A DNA stretch of 64,000 nt, from positions 662,945 to 726,944 of the forward strand of contig NZ_LIUF01000001.1 of assembly GCF_001280425.1 (NCBI RefSeq), in the 5' to 3' direction. This stretch comes from Haloarcula rubripromontorii. Lineage in GTDB: Archaea; Halobacteriota; Halobacteria; Halobacteriales; Haloarculaceae. The translations under genes were made by a program, and so were the position numbers. This document shows positions 1-10,467 of this stretch, in pieces. The notes under the pieces are model-generated. The model had not been told where the DNA came from, ran no database searches, and saw only the letters and a list, made by a program, of their open reading frames with translations. Positions within the stretch are counted from its first letter, which is position 1, and every line of letters starts with the position of its first letter.

Positions 1-1
1 A

Positions 2-22
2 CGGAGCGGGCCGGGCCGATGA
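2..22 (+). CDS. 3' end of an upstream gene, probably an ABC transporter ATPase (partial)
   Basis: Only the last six codons are inside the window. An open frame ends with TGA at 20-22, and this stop overlaps the ATG of the ABC-2 permease in an ATGA arrangement. ABC-2 permeases usually follow and couple to their ATPase gene, so an ATPase tail is the likely identity. This is inference from context; the six residues themselves say nothing. Confidence 0.4.
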   Translation, partial: RSGPGR

Positions 23-849
23 CCGCGAGCACCGACACGCACACGGACGGCAGTGAGGATGCCCGTGCCGGCATGCAGGCGGGCTATCTCGACCTCGCAC
101 GGGCGGTGCTGTACCGCGAATACCTCATTTTCGTTCGCTATCCGGCCAACGCCATCGGTGGCATCGTCATCTCGGTGTTTTTCTTCGGCCTGCTGTTTTA
201 CGGCGGCCGGATGCTCGCCGGGCAGGCGATAACAGACTCCATCGAGGGAATCATCGTCGGCTACTTCCTGTGGTCGCTTTCGGTCGGGGCCTACCAGTCG
301 ATTTCGAACGATATCGGCAGCGAAGCCCAGTGGGGCACCCTCGAACGGCACGTCATGACGCCGTTTGGCTTCGCGCCGGTCGCGTTCTGCAAGGGCGTCG
401 CAAAAGTCGTCCGGACGTTCATCACCTCGACAGTGGTGCTTGCAGTGATGCTTGCGATTACCGGAACGTCGCTCCAGTTGAACGTCCTCACCGTCGTCGT
501 CGTCGCGTCCCTTACCATCGCGTCGGTGCTGGGGCTGGGGTTCGCTGCCGGTGGCGTCGCGGTGCTGTACAAGCGCATCGGGAACTGGCTCAATCTGCTC
601 CAGTTCGGGTTCATCATCCTCATCTCCGCGCCCGTGTTTGAACTCGGCTGGACGCGAATGCTGCCGCTGGCTCACGGGAGTGCGCTCCTGCAGCGAGCGA
701 TGGTCGACGGGACCCGACTCTGGCAGTTCTCCGCCGTCGACTTGGCCCTTCTCGTCGGTGTCCCGGTCGGCTACGTCCTATTCGGATACGTCGTGTTTCA
801 GTACACGACCCGGCGGGCCAGACGGCTCGGCGTCCTCGGCGACTACTGA
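19..849 (+). CDS. ABC-2 type transporter permease
   Basis: Integral membrane subunit of an ABC exporter of the ABC-2 (NodJ/DrrB-like) class, which pairs with a cytoplasmic ATPase to move a lipid, drug or polysaccharide. The 276-residue length is normal for the family. About six hydrophobic segments are visible near residues 46-64, 77-95, 134-149, 156-183, 189-210 and 239-261, with a hydrophilic first 40 residues. Its ATG overlaps a stop codon at 20-22, so it is probably translationally coupled to an ATPase gene left of the window. The substrate cannot be told from the sequence. Family assignment is fairly sure; the transported compound is unknown. Confidence 0.8.
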   Translation: MTASTDTHTDGSEDARAGMQAGYLDLARAVLYREYLIFVRYPANAIGGIVISVFFFGLLFYGGRMLAGQAITDSIEGIIVGYFLWSLSVGAYQSISNDIGSEAQWGTLERHVMTPFGFAPVAFCKGVAKVVRTFITSTVVLAVMLAITGTSLQLNVLTVVVVASLTIASVLGLGFAAGGVAVLYKRIGNWLNLLQFGFIILISAPVFELGWTRMLPLAHGSALLQRAMVDGTRLWQFSAVDLALLVGVPVGYVLFGYVVFQYTTRRARRLGVLGDY

Positions 850-956
850 CCGAGGTAGACAGATGCTTTTACTTATGATGCCGGTAATGTGATACGTAAC
901 GCTGTCACTCGGACTGACCGCACAGCGTCAGGCAGTCCCCGCCCTGTACCCCACAA

Positions 957-2141
957 ATGGTCACTCGACACCTCACATCGGAACGACTGGTGCTCACCAT
1001 CGCGACGGTGGTCGTCATTGGTGTGCTTACTGTTGCGATCTGGTCGCTCGCATTCGCGAGTACCGGGACCGCCGATCAACCTCAGATCAGCGCGGACGTG
1101 CAACAACGCTACGAGGCGATAGACGGCGTCAATTCGACACAGACGACGACTATCAGCCGGAACGGAACGGTCGCGAGTCGGACGACCTACGACGCCGTAC
1201 TCCAGCCAGGGACACAGAAGAAACGGCTGGCAGTCGTCAGCAGTACTGTCGACCGATACGATCTCCGGGTGTCGAACGGGTCGGCGCTGTGGTTGTACGA
1301 CCAGCGCCGCGCGAGCGCCACGCGCATCTCTCTCAGCAGGACTGAGTCAGACCAAGGTGAACGGCTGCAGCGCCTGGTTGCGAATCTCAATACGTCCACG
1401 GCAGCCAACGCGACAAGCGAGCCACAGTCAGTTGAGCCGTTGCCCGTTGTCCCCCGCGGCGAGCAGCGCCCGACCGTGGCTGCCGGCTCGATGATGGTCG
1501 GCTACCGCGGTACTGAATCAATCGACGGGCGTGACGCGTACGTCATCCACGTGGCACCGAAAGACGACACAGCGGCCTACGAGCAGACGATCTGGGTAGA
1601 CACGGAGCGGTTCTTCCCGGTGAAAAAGCGCACCGCGTGGACAGCCGACGGTGAGCGCACAGTCGTGACGACGACGCATACGAACGTCACCTACGACACC
1701 GGTGTGTCAGCGGACGTGTTTACCCCTGACTTCCCGGACAACACGACTGTCACCGTCCCAGAGACACCGGACCAACAGACATACGAGTCGATCAGTGCGC
1801 TCGAAGCCGACACCGAGATCCGGGTTCCAAAGCCCGACATTCCGGCGGGCTACGAGCTGACCTACGCGACCCAGACGCAGGGGCGAATCCACAGCGTCGG
1901 TCTCCGCTACGCGAACCGAACCAGTCTGATCACTGTTGCCAAGTACGACCGGCCGGTTGTCGGAGAGAACGCCAGCAAGGGAGTGACAATCGACGGGCAA
2001 CCGGTACAGATTAGCTACGGGCTGACAACATCGGTGTCGTGGAACTGTGAGCGCTACCGGTACACGATTCGTGGTGAGGGGGTGGCCGCCGACCGACTCG
2101 TCACGGTCGGCCAGTCAATCGGCTGTCCCAGCAGTGGGTGA
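957..2141 (+). CDS. LolA-like / DUF4367-type membrane-anchored protein
   Basis: Predicted extracytoplasmic protein of 394 residues with one N-terminal membrane segment (about residues 12-33), followed by a Thr/Ser-rich beta-type domain. The middle resembles the LolA fold: an Asn-rich stretch, then a conserved-looking GYRGTESIDGRDAYVIHV region and an IWVDTERFFPVKK strand. The C-terminal 100 residues contain PDIPAGYELTY, which resembles DUF4367 domains that follow LolA-like domains in archaea. Haloarchaea have no outer membrane, so classical lipoprotein transport cannot be its role; it may bind lipid or a surface ligand. A box A (TTTTACTTA) lies near 868-876. No clear operon partner. Confidence 0.65.
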   Translation: MVTRHLTSERLVLTIATVVVIGVLTVAIWSLAFASTGTADQPQISADVQQRYEAIDGVNSTQTTTISRNGTVASRTTYDAVLQPGTQKKRLAVVSSTVDRYDLRVSNGSALWLYDQRRASATRISLSRTESDQGERLQRLVANLNTSTAANATSEPQSVEPLPVVPRGEQRPTVAAGSMMVGYRGTESIDGRDAYVIHVAPKDDTAAYEQTIWVDTERFFPVKKRTAWTADGERTVVTTTHTNVTYDTGVSADVFTPDFPDNTTVTVPETPDQQTYESISALEADTEIRVPKPDIPAGYELTYATQTQGRIHSVGLRYANRTSLITVAKYDRPVVGENASKGVTIDGQPVQISYGLTTSVSWNCERYRYTIRGEGVAADRLVTVGQSIGCPSSG

Positions 2142-2197
2142 AAGACCCACGCTGTCATATCAAGCCGCCGTTTTCTGGGTCAGAAGTTCGACTACAC

Positions 2198-2206
2198 GTT
2201 ATATTA
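2198..2206 (+). promoter_or_regulatory. Candidate box A in front of a non-coding segment
   Basis: The AT-rich GTTATATTA stands out in GC-rich surroundings. Transcription would start near 2230, where no good ORF begins, so it may drive a non-coding transcript or a long leader for the gene at 2505. Confidence 0.4.
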
Positions 2207-2472
2207 TGGAACCACGCCTCACTACAAGTGCAGCGGCCCTAACAACACCGTGCCACCAACGCCCTCCGGCGATAGCCGCTGTCTGTCCACCACACTGCCT
2301 AGGGTTCCCCGGGGTGCCACCCTGGGGAGGAATGTGGGCCACGCCGCCCGTGAACTGGTCCCCTCCCTCGCCCCACCTTCGCCCGAAGGAACTGCCCTGG
2401 TCGCGTCGGTCTCCGCTGACGCTGTGCCCTTCTCTGACGCGGCTGACTTCTGACTCGGAAACTGACGGGACC

Positions 2473-2480
2473 TTTTATTC
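2473..2480 (+). promoter_or_regulatory. Box A of the winged-helix regulator gene
   Basis: TTTTATTC is centred about 28 nt before the GTG at 2505. This spacing predicts a leaderless transcript and decides the start codon in favour of GTG 2505 over the in-frame TTG at 2493. Confidence 0.6.
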
Positions 2481-2504
2481 AGGGACGGGACGTTGGGCCA
2501 GTAC

Positions 2505-2876
2505 GTGAGTGAGGACCCGGCCGTGGGCGACATCCTCGACCTGCTCAGTGACGAGTATGCCCGGGACATCCTCGCAGCAACGAGTGTCAAACCCATGTCC
2601 GCGAAACAGCTCGCCGACCAGTGTGAGATGTCACAACCGACCGTGTACAGACGGGTCGAGTGGCTTCAGGAGTACGGCCTCATCGAGGAACAGACCCAGA
2701 TAGAGACGGGCGGCAACGACTACAGCGTCTTCGCTGCTACGCTCTCAGAGTTCTCACTGGCGCTTGCTGACGGTGACTTCGAAACCGAAATCGAGCGGAC
2801 CGAACCCCCGGCGTTCCCGGGACAGGACGAACAGGACACCGCAGATCGATTCACAAAAATGTGGGAGAATCTCTGA
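2505..2876 (+). CDS. Winged helix-turn-helix (ArsR-like) transcriptional regulator
   Basis: Small cytoplasmic DNA-binding protein of 123 residues. Residues about 10-75 form a winged-helix domain: a DILDLLSDEYARDIL helix, then KQLADQCEMSQPTVYRRVEWL as the helix-turn-helix, and a wing ending in IEEQTQI. The C-terminal half is acidic and probably serves dimerisation. No metal-binding Cys cluster is present, so it is not a metal sensor of the classic ArsR kind. The GTG at 2505 is chosen because the box A at 2473-2480 sits at leaderless distance. The next gene starts 1 nt after its stop, so the two are cotranscribed and probably act together. Confidence 0.8.
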   Translation: MSEDPAVGDILDLLSDEYARDILAATSVKPMSAKQLADQCEMSQPTVYRRVEWLQEYGLIEEQTQIETGGNDYSVFAATLSEFSLALADGDFETEIERTEPPAFPGQDEQDTADRFTKMWENL

Positions 2877-2877
2877 T

Positions 2878-3189
2878 ATGGTCGCCATCGAGACACTGAT
2901 GAACTGGCTCATCACCGCCCTTGCGTTTGGCTCGACAGTACTGGGTGGGTACGTCGGCTATCAGGCCTACCGGGGGTATCGACGGCACAACAGCCGCGCG
3001 ATGCAGTACCTCTCGGTCGGGCTGTTCTGCCTCACGGCGGTGGCCTTCGTCGTCGCGTTCGTCGGCTCAGTCTTCCTTCGCCAGGGCCTGCTTCCCAGCC
3101 AGTTCCAGCAGCCGCTGACGCTCGTCACTCGCGCCTTCCAGTTCGTTGGTGTGCTCTTTATCGCGTACTCGCTTCACTATCGGGAGTGA
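2878..3189 (+). CDS. Small membrane protein, haloarchaeal DUF7521-like
   Basis: A 103-residue protein with three hydrophobic segments, near residues 8-27, 42-64 and 77-97. Short polar loops (YRGYRRHNSRA after the first helix) give a positive-inside pattern. The ATG at 2878 lies 1 nt after the regulator's TGA, which rules out a longer in-frame start inside that gene. In haloarchaea a winged-helix regulator is often paired with such a three-helix protein, and the pair may act as a membrane-linked regulatory unit; this role is inference and no biochemical function is known to me. Confidence 0.7.
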   Translation: MVAIETLMNWLITALAFGSTVLGGYVGYQAYRGYRRHNSRAMQYLSVGLFCLTAVAFVVAFVGSVFLRQGLLPSQFQQPLTLVTRAFQFVGVLFIAYSLHYRE

Positions 3190-3255
3190 GGCTCCGAGTG
3201 GTCTGCCCGGTCTGACGACGAACATCTCAAGTCCGTCCGGTCAGAAGCTGTACTC

Positions 3256-3705
3256 ATGGCGCAAACGTCGGAGGAACGACCGACGGTCCGCATCGACGGG
3301 GCCGACCCACTACTGGTCCCCTGGGACGTGGCACCCGCACAGCTCCCGTTCGAGGTCATCCGTGGGCCGGTCGCGTTCGAGTGTGCCTCCGGCGACCGGA
3401 TCGAACGGAAGTACACCGGCGTCGCCGTGTTCGACCTGCTGGAGGCGGCGGCGATGCCGGGCGATACAACCCACGTCCAGTTCGAATCGGCGAACGGCGA
3501 TCTGGCGTGTATCCCACTCGTCGATCTTAACAGCGCAGTACTCGCGCTGGGCGACGGCCCCGGAACTGATCCGGAGCGACCGCGGTTCGTCTCGCCCCGC
3601 GTGCTCGGTCCGCGTACCGTGAAGAACGTCTGCCGGCTGCGGCCGCGTACGCTCGCTGCCGATGCCGACCGCGAGGCCTACGAGCGGCTGCCCCTGGACG
3701 AGTGA
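3256..3705 (+). CDS. Molybdopterin-dependent oxidoreductase domain-like protein
   Basis: A 149-residue protein similar to the central part of the sulfite-oxidase type molybdopterin domain. The marks are FECASGDRIERKYTGVAVFDLL (in which the Cys matches the cofactor Cys and TGV..DLL is typical), followed by a beta region with IPLVDLNSAVLALG. It is shorter than full enzymes (about 180-250 residues) and has neither a Tat signal nor a haem domain, so cofactor binding is uncertain and it may be a degenerate or regulatory member. It stands alone, with no molybdenum genes nearby. Its stop abuts the convergent zinc-finger gene. Confidence 0.6.
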   Translation: MAQTSEERPTVRIDGADPLLVPWDVAPAQLPFEVIRGPVAFECASGDRIERKYTGVAVFDLLEAAAMPGDTTHVQFESANGDLACIPLVDLNSAVLALGDGPGTDPERPRFVSPRVLGPRTVKNVCRLRPRTLAADADREAYERLPLDE

Positions 3706-3906
3706 CTACTCGAGCAGGCCGATGTCCTTCGCGAGTCGGTCGGCGAGTTCCTCCAGTACGTCGGGGTCGACTTCGGCGACTGGCTCACCGTCGTGGAGTT
3801 GCTCGTTGTGGCGTGCGACGGCGTCCTCGACGTCCTCGAACGAGACCGATGTCCGCGTCCCGCACTCCTCGCACACGACCGGGATTTCGGGCTGGTCGGC
3901 TGTCAT
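3706..3906 (-). CDS. Small C2H2-type zinc-finger protein
   Basis: A 66-residue acidic protein. Cys12, Cys15, His33 and His38 give C-x2-C-x17-H-x4-H, close to a classical C2H2 zinc finger, although the hydrophobic spacing differs from eukaryotic fingers. The C-terminal half (VLEELADRLAKDIGLLE) is helical. Zinc binding is inferred from this pattern. Partners or DNA targets are unknown. It ends immediately next to the convergent molybdopterin-domain gene. Confidence 0.65.
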   Translation of the reverse strand: MTADQPEIPVVCEECGTRTSVSFEDVEDAVARHNEQLHDGEPVAEVDPDVLEELADRLAKDIGLLE

Positions 3907-3970
3907 TGGCGGCAGTTCAGTTCCCTCCCCGATAAACGGACCGGAGCGGTCGCCAGAGACGCACCCACAC

Positions 3971-4477
3971 TCACTCCAGAACGCTTTTCGGCCGTTTGAG
4001 ATAGAACGCCTGCTCAGTGACGCGTTCGTACACGGTATACAGCGTCTCGACGGCGGCCGGGTCGGGGTCGAACCGCAGATGCGGGGCCATATGGTATGCC
4101 TTGCAACTGGTCAAGAAGAAGTACAGCGTCCGGTGGTGAGCCGGTGTCGCGTCCACAACACCCATTGACTGCTCGCCCAGGTCACCCGAAAAATCGTTGA
4201 GCAGGGCCGCAATATCATCGTGCAACTGCTCATCCGGTCGGGTGAGCGGCGCACCGAGTGTCTGCTGCAGGAATTCGCTGGTCGCCCGCAGGAACGGGTT
4301 CGAGTCCATACCCGTCGGGTCCACAGCACTGAACGCGTCGTACAGGTCAAGCAGCGCCGTCAGCTCGTCGGCGGTCAGCGCAATCGGTTTGACGGGGTCG
4401 CCCTGCGGGAGCGAGTAGTCCGGGAAGGAGTACGACCCCGGGTCCGGGACCTGCCCGAACACGTTATCGAGACTCAT
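3971..4477 (-). CDS. Conserved haloarchaeal hypothetical protein
   Basis: A 168-residue soluble acidic protein I cannot assign. It begins MSLDNVFGQVPDPGSYSFPD, then is mostly helical, with an LTADELTALLDLYDAF stretch and a TLYFFLTSCKAYHMAPHLRF segment. The reading frame is long, has haloarchaeal codon use, and the ATG is the first in frame after stops. No membrane segment, signal peptide or metal motif is seen. The adjacent genes are unrelated and do not suggest a role. Confidence 0.65.
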   Translation of the reverse strand: MSLDNVFGQVPDPGSYSFPDYSLPQGDPVKPIALTADELTALLDLYDAFSAVDPTGMDSNPFLRATSEFLQQTLGAPLTRPDEQLHDDIAALLNDFSGDLGEQSMGVVDATPAHHRTLYFFLTSCKAYHMAPHLRFDPDPAAVETLYTVYERVTEQAFYLKRPKSVLE

Positions 4478-4693
4478 GGTAGCAGTTCGGCCGGGAGACG
4501 CCTAACTGTTGGGTAGAGGGCGAGACACCAGAGCGGCCCCACCAGAACGCATATGCTATCGTGTGCAGACATCTGAGCCGATGCCCTCCACCAGTCGCAC
4601 GACTACTGCACAGCAACGGCTCGGCCCGGGAGCACTACGTGTGCCACGGTCAGTGTCAAACGAGCATTCGTGTCCAGCGAGGGCACGCGACTG

Positions 4694-5554
4694 ATGCCGA
4701 CGTTTACCGCCCGACTGGCCGACGGCTGGAAGAGAACAGGCGAGAACATGTCGCTCATCCTAGTTCCAATACTGCTTGGGGTCATGCAGACGGACAGTAT
4801 CCGGCAAATACTCGCCTACGACGGGGTTCACATCGGCGTCAAGTTCGGTGTCCCTGCGTCCGTTGTGACTATCTGGCAGTTCGTGAGTCTACCCGGCAGC
4901 GGTGTCACGGCAAATACTGGCCTCCCACTGTCGGCCGCGTTTGCGATGATAATCATACCGGGTGTGATATTGCTACGTGCCGGGCTGAGTGCGGGGTACT
5001 TCGGGACAATCGCCGCAGAACTCCTCGATCGTCACGAGGGCTTTGCGATGAGTGCGCTGACCTACTTTGTCCCGTTTCTGGTGATAACTGCCCTCCCGTA
5101 CGTTGTTCTCGTCCCACTGGCACTGGGGCTGTTTGGCTTCGGGAGCCTCGGTGACGAGGGCGCTGTACTCCTTTTGATTCCAGCGTTCATCGCCGCCGGG
5201 TACCTGTTCTGGGCCACGCCGTATTTGATTGTCCTGCGCCGGACTGGGCTGGTGGCAGCGGCCAGGGGATCGTACAAACTGGCCGTCGACGGTGGGGCGT
5301 ATCTCTCCTACACAATCGGCTACGTGGCGTTCGTTTTCTTCGCCTCAGTGATTACGACCGCTGTCGTGGTCAACGTTCCCGCGGTCGGCATCCCTTTCGG
5401 AATCCTGGCTGGGGGATTTGTAGGACTGACCCTCAACATCACGACGATGCGGTTCGTCGCTGACATCGACCCGGAATCGCCGTGCGCTGGCGAATGGCCG
5501 GCCCAGCACCGCAGCGATGGGGCTGCCGTTAGCAAGGAAGAAGCTGCACCTTAG
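4694..5554 (+). CDS. Multi-pass membrane protein (DUF7847-like)
   Basis: A membrane protein of about 286 residues with some six hydrophobic segments, resembling haloarchaeal proteins related to the glycerophosphodiester phosphodiesterase membrane domain. The cytoplasmic N terminus MPTFTARLADGWKRTGENMS is followed by helices with short loops, and a MRFVADIDPESP tail lies outside the membrane core. ATG 4694 is chosen; an in-frame GTG at 4670 would add eight residues. A possible box A (CATATGCTA) is at 4549-4557. The stop overlaps the stop of the convergent HAD gene by 3-4 nt. Function unknown. Confidence 0.65.
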   Translation: MPTFTARLADGWKRTGENMSLILVPILLGVMQTDSIRQILAYDGVHIGVKFGVPASVVTIWQFVSLPGSGVTANTGLPLSAAFAMIIIPGVILLRAGLSAGYFGTIAAELLDRHEGFAMSALTYFVPFLVITALPYVVLVPLALGLFGFGSLGDEGAVLLLIPAFIAAGYLFWATPYLIVLRRTGLVAAARGSYKLAVDGGAYLSYTIGYVAFVFFASVITTAVVVNVPAVGIPFGILAGGFVGLTLNITTMRFVADIDPESPCAGEWPAQHRSDGAAVSKEEAAP

Positions 5555-6807
5555 CCCCCCTGCTCGTCCAGTTGCTCGATGAGGCTGATCCCGTAGACAG
5601 TCCGCAGGACCGTGCTGGCGTCGCCGGCCTCGTACACCAGATCGTCGCGCGAACTGACGTGATCGAGTACGTCGGGCGAGGAATGTGCGGGGGCGGCGGC
5701 GATACCGGCGTCGTTGTCGTCGATCCAGCGCATCACCCGCAGGTCGCTCTTGCTGTCGCCCATCACGAGCGCGAACGGGTCGTCGATGCCGAGCACGTCG
5801 AAGGCCTCCTCGACGCCGGCGGACTTGTCCAGTTCGAGGCTCACGAGTTCGGCCGCATCGCCCTCGTAATAGCCGAGGTCGACGCGTTCGAGGACCTCGC
5901 GGAACGCCGCAGGCGCGTCGTCGATGTCGGCATCGGTCGACAGGTCGCCCGCCTCCAAGACGTCGAGAATCTCCGGGTCACGGCTGAAGTAGGCCCGTGC
6001 GTACGCTGCCGGGTCCGACACGTCAGCATCGACCTGCCCCGCGATAGCGTCCCCGACCAGCCCACAGAGGTACCGCAGGGACTCGTCGATGATTTCCACG
6101 GCGTTGTCGCTGCCGACCTCGGCGTTGGGCTTGAGCGTGACGTTGAACTCGTTGCCCTGGAGGTGACAGCGCTTGCCGACGGCCTCGGGAGCCTCAGAGA
6201 GGACACGGCGGCGGACCGACTCGAACACGTCCACGACCGTGCCGTCGAGGCGTTCATACAGGAGTCGCTTCGTGTCCGCGCCGTGTTTGGGCGTGAACAC
6301 GCCGTTGCCGGACTCGTAGACGATGCTCATCCCCCCGGAGGAGACGAGGTCGTTGCCAAGGCCCTGTATCATGAACCCCTTGACGTTCTCTAAGGTCTGG
6401 CCGGTGCAGACGACGATGGGGACGCCTGCTTCGTGGAACTGTGTCAGGAGGTACAGCGTGTCGCGTGGGATTTCGTTGTCGGTGTCGCCAGCCGACCGGA
6501 GCGTCTCGTCGACGTCCAGCACGAGGACGTTCACCGACCGGTCGTACTTCGAATAGAGGTCGAGCGCGGTGAAGGCCTCGTCGCGGGTCAGCCGGGCCGC
6601 GATTTCCGCGTAGGTCTCGCCGGTCCCGGAGAATTCCTCGGTGATGTCGGCCTTGAGATCGTCGAGGCGGTCACTGGCTGTCTCCCACTGTTCCAGCGCG
6701 ACGGTCGAACTGAGCGGGGGGAACAGGTCGACGAACTCCTGATAGCCCCGCAACGTTGTCGTGTCTACGCTCTTGTAGAGGCGGTATAGTTGGTCGTATT
6801 GTTCCAT
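5551..6807 (-). CDS. HAD-superfamily phosphatase
   Basis: Predicted Mg-dependent phosphohydrolase of about 418 residues. The HAD motifs are clear: motif I VLDVDETLR (nucleophile and acid Asp), motif II VVCTGQT, motif III Lys in ELDKSAG, motif IV LVMGDSKSDLRVM. A helical N-terminal extension of about 85 residues precedes motif I, and a long cap lies between motifs II and III, as in the Cof/phosphomannomutase-like IIB class. The substrate may be a sugar phosphate, but this is inference. A box A around 6847-6855 also fits an in-frame GTG start at 6819, so the N terminus could be four residues longer. Confidence 0.75.
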   Translation of the reverse strand: MEQYDQLYRLYKSVDTTTLRGYQEFVDLFPPLSSTVALEQWETASDRLDDLKADITEEFSGTGETYAEIAARLTRDEAFTALDLYSKYDRSVNVLVLDVDETLRSAGDTDNEIPRDTLYLLTQFHEAGVPIVVCTGQTLENVKGFMIQGLGNDLVSSGGMSIVYESGNGVFTPKHGADTKRLLYERLDGTVVDVFESVRRRVLSEAPEAVGKRCHLQGNEFNVTLKPNAEVGSDNAVEIIDESLRYLCGLVGDAIAGQVDADVSDPAAYARAYFSRDPEILDVLEAGDLSTDADIDDAPAAFREVLERVDLGYYEGDAAELVSLELDKSAGVEEAFDVLGIDDPFALVMGDSKSDLRVMRWIDDNDAGIAAAPAHSSPDVLDHVSSRDDLVYEAGDASTVLRTVYGISLIEQLDEQGG

Positions 6808-6959
6808 GTCGAGATCCACAGGATAGTGGCGACTGACGGCGAGCGTACTTTAGCTATCGGGTTTGCGATACCCACACATGACCAAATTGCGTGTTTGCGG
6901 GTCTCGGACACGGCAAAAAAGGGCTGGTTTGCCAACACCGCTGCCGAGGAGAACCCCTG

Positions 6960-7103
6960 CTATGCCTCGTCGCCGCCGTCGGTCAGCACCTCGGTGTCAG
7001 ATGCCTCCTCGTTGAGGAAGGACGGGAGTTCCTCCTCGTCCTCATCAGTTGCCTCGTCGTCCGCCGTCGCTTCGGTCCAGGAGCGTTCTGTGTGGTGGCA
7101 CAT
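6960..7103 (-). CDS. Small acidic micro-protein (47 aa)
   Basis: A 47-codon frame starting MCHHTERSWTEA and ending LTDGGDEA. About one third of the residues are Asp or Glu, and codons end mostly in G or C, as in real haloarchaeal genes. I recall similar short proteins beginning MCHH annotated in other haloarchaea, which supports it being a gene. Cys2, His3 and His4 could bind a metal, but no full site is visible. An AT-rich promoter-like GTTAACTATTTTC lies at 7138-7150. It is divergent from mutL. Function unknown. Confidence 0.6.
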   Translation of the reverse strand: MCHHTERSWTEATADDEATDEDEEELPSFLNEEASDTEVLTDGGDEA

Positions 7104-7237
7104 GGGTCGTCACCATCCGACGGTCAGGACTGGTTTGTGTTAACTATTTTCATGATTGGACTGATAGGCGCGGCGAAGGCAGACAGTATCAAGTCACTTC
7201 GCCCGTTAGCCGGTGACAATCACATGCGGAGGCACGT

Positions 7238-9391
<2,154 letters not shown>

Positions 9392-9435
9392 CGACGGACT
9401 CCGGTCTGATCCCCGCCACAGCAGTCGATACAGCC

Positions 9436-9444
9436 GATTAAACT
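9436..9444 (+). promoter_or_regulatory. Box A of the PfkB-family kinase gene
   Basis: GATTAAACT lies about 32 nt before the ATG at 9472, predicting a transcript with a very short leader. It shows that the kinase is not simply read through from mutL. Confidence 0.5.
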
Positions 9445-9471
9445 AAACCTTCGTCTCCCGATGCAAGCGGT

Positions 9472-10416
9472 ATGTCACTCGTAACGTTCGGCGAGACTGC
9501 TCTCAGATTTGCACCGCCAGACGGACAGCGGTTCGAAACGGCCCGCGAGGCGTCGATTCGCGTCGACGGGACAGCAAGCGGGGTTGCGGCGACGGCCGGC
9601 CGGCTCGGGGCCGACGCACGCTGGCTCTCGAAGGTCCCAGACACGCCGCTCGGGCGACGCGTCGTCGCGGAACTCCACGAATTCGGTCTGGAGACAGACA
9701 TTGTCTGGGCAGACCCGGACGCCGGACGGCAAGGGCTCACGTTCCACGAGGACGCCGACCCGCCCCGTGCCGAGCGGCTGCTACAGGACCGCGGCGACAC
9801 CGCGATGGCGACACTGACACCCGGCGAGTTGCCGATGGGCGAGATACAGAACGCAGACGTAGTGTTCACCACGGGCGCAACCCTCTCACTGTCCGACACA
9901 GCCGCCGACACGACGGGGGCGTTGCTCAGAGCGGCCGCAGGGATGCGAGCATTCGATCTCGATTTCCATCCCGGGCTATGGGACGCCGAGGATGCCCGCG
10001 ACGCACTTGCGGACTTGCTGCCGGCCGTCGATACCCTCTTTGCCGCCGAAGAGCAGGTGTCTGCGGTGTTTGACACGACGGGGAGTCCGCGCGAAGTCGT
10101 GCACACGCTCGCAACAGAGTACGATCTCACCCGGGTGATTCTCACACGGAGCGAGTACGGTGCGGTGGCCTACCACGACGGCGTCATTCACGAGCAGGAT
10201 GCCATCGAGACATCTGCGGTAGACGAATCAGGACAACACGAGGCCTTCATCGGCGCGACGCTCCAGCAACTGGCCGCCGGTGCTGACACGGACGAGGCGC
10301 TGCTCCACGGCGTCGCGGCGGCAGCACTCTCCCGAACACTGTCCGGGCCGTTGACGCCGCTCGAGCCGTCCGAAGTTGAGCGGGTCGTCGGTTCACAGCA
10401 GTCGAGACGGCCGTAG
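9472..10416 (+). CDS. PfkB-family carbohydrate kinase (KdgK-like), altered active site
   Basis: A 314-residue ribokinase-fold protein. The start MSLVTFGETALRF, the Gly-rich ASGVAATAGRLGADARWLSKV and the C-terminal DESGQHEAFIGATL block place it in the PfkB family. The usual GAGD anion hole and catalytic Asp read GQHE here. From memory, some haloarchaeal 2-keto-3-deoxygluconate kinases carry GQHD, so the Gln-His change may be lineage-wide, but Glu in place of the catalytic Asp is unusual. The DNA (GGA CAA CAC GAG) supports it with no frameshift. It could be a weak kinase or a sugar-binding protein. No sugar operon surrounds it. Confidence 0.75.
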   Translation: MSLVTFGETALRFAPPDGQRFETAREASIRVDGTASGVAATAGRLGADARWLSKVPDTPLGRRVVAELHEFGLETDIVWADPDAGRQGLTFHEDADPPRAERLLQDRGDTAMATLTPGELPMGEIQNADVVFTTGATLSLSDTAADTTGALLRAAAGMRAFDLDFHPGLWDAEDARDALADLLPAVDTLFAAEEQVSAVFDTTGSPREVVHTLATEYDLTRVILTRSEYGAVAYHDGVIHEQDAIETSAVDESGQHEAFIGATLQQLAAGADTDEALLHGVAAAALSRTLSGPLTPLEPSEVERVVGSQQSRRP

Positions 10417-10467
10417 GGAGTCCCTACCGGCAGTACTGATTTACGTCCACCCATTTATTAATCAGGT

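Larger units (their letters stand above)
2142..2504. other. 363-nt intergenic region with no convincing protein gene
   Basis: No frame here has haloarchaeal protein character. The region holds a promoter-like GTTATATTA at 2198-2206, a GC-rich segment with a strong hairpin (arms 2307-2314 and 2320-2327, loop of five), and then the box A of the downstream regulator at 2473-2480. The middle could be transcribed as a non-coding RNA from about 2230. I do not recognise RNase P, SRP or another named RNA in it. Confidence 0.5.

Noticed and set aside
2307-2340. GGGGAGGAATGTGGG segment as part of RNase P RNA
   Set aside because: It vaguely recalls the conserved GAGGAAAGUCC, but other conserved parts such as ACAGAA are absent, so I do not call it.
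2222-2596. A 124-residue minus-strand frame in the 2.2-2.5 kb gap
   Set aside because: Basic, low-complexity translation overlapping the true regulator gene; no promoter on that strand.
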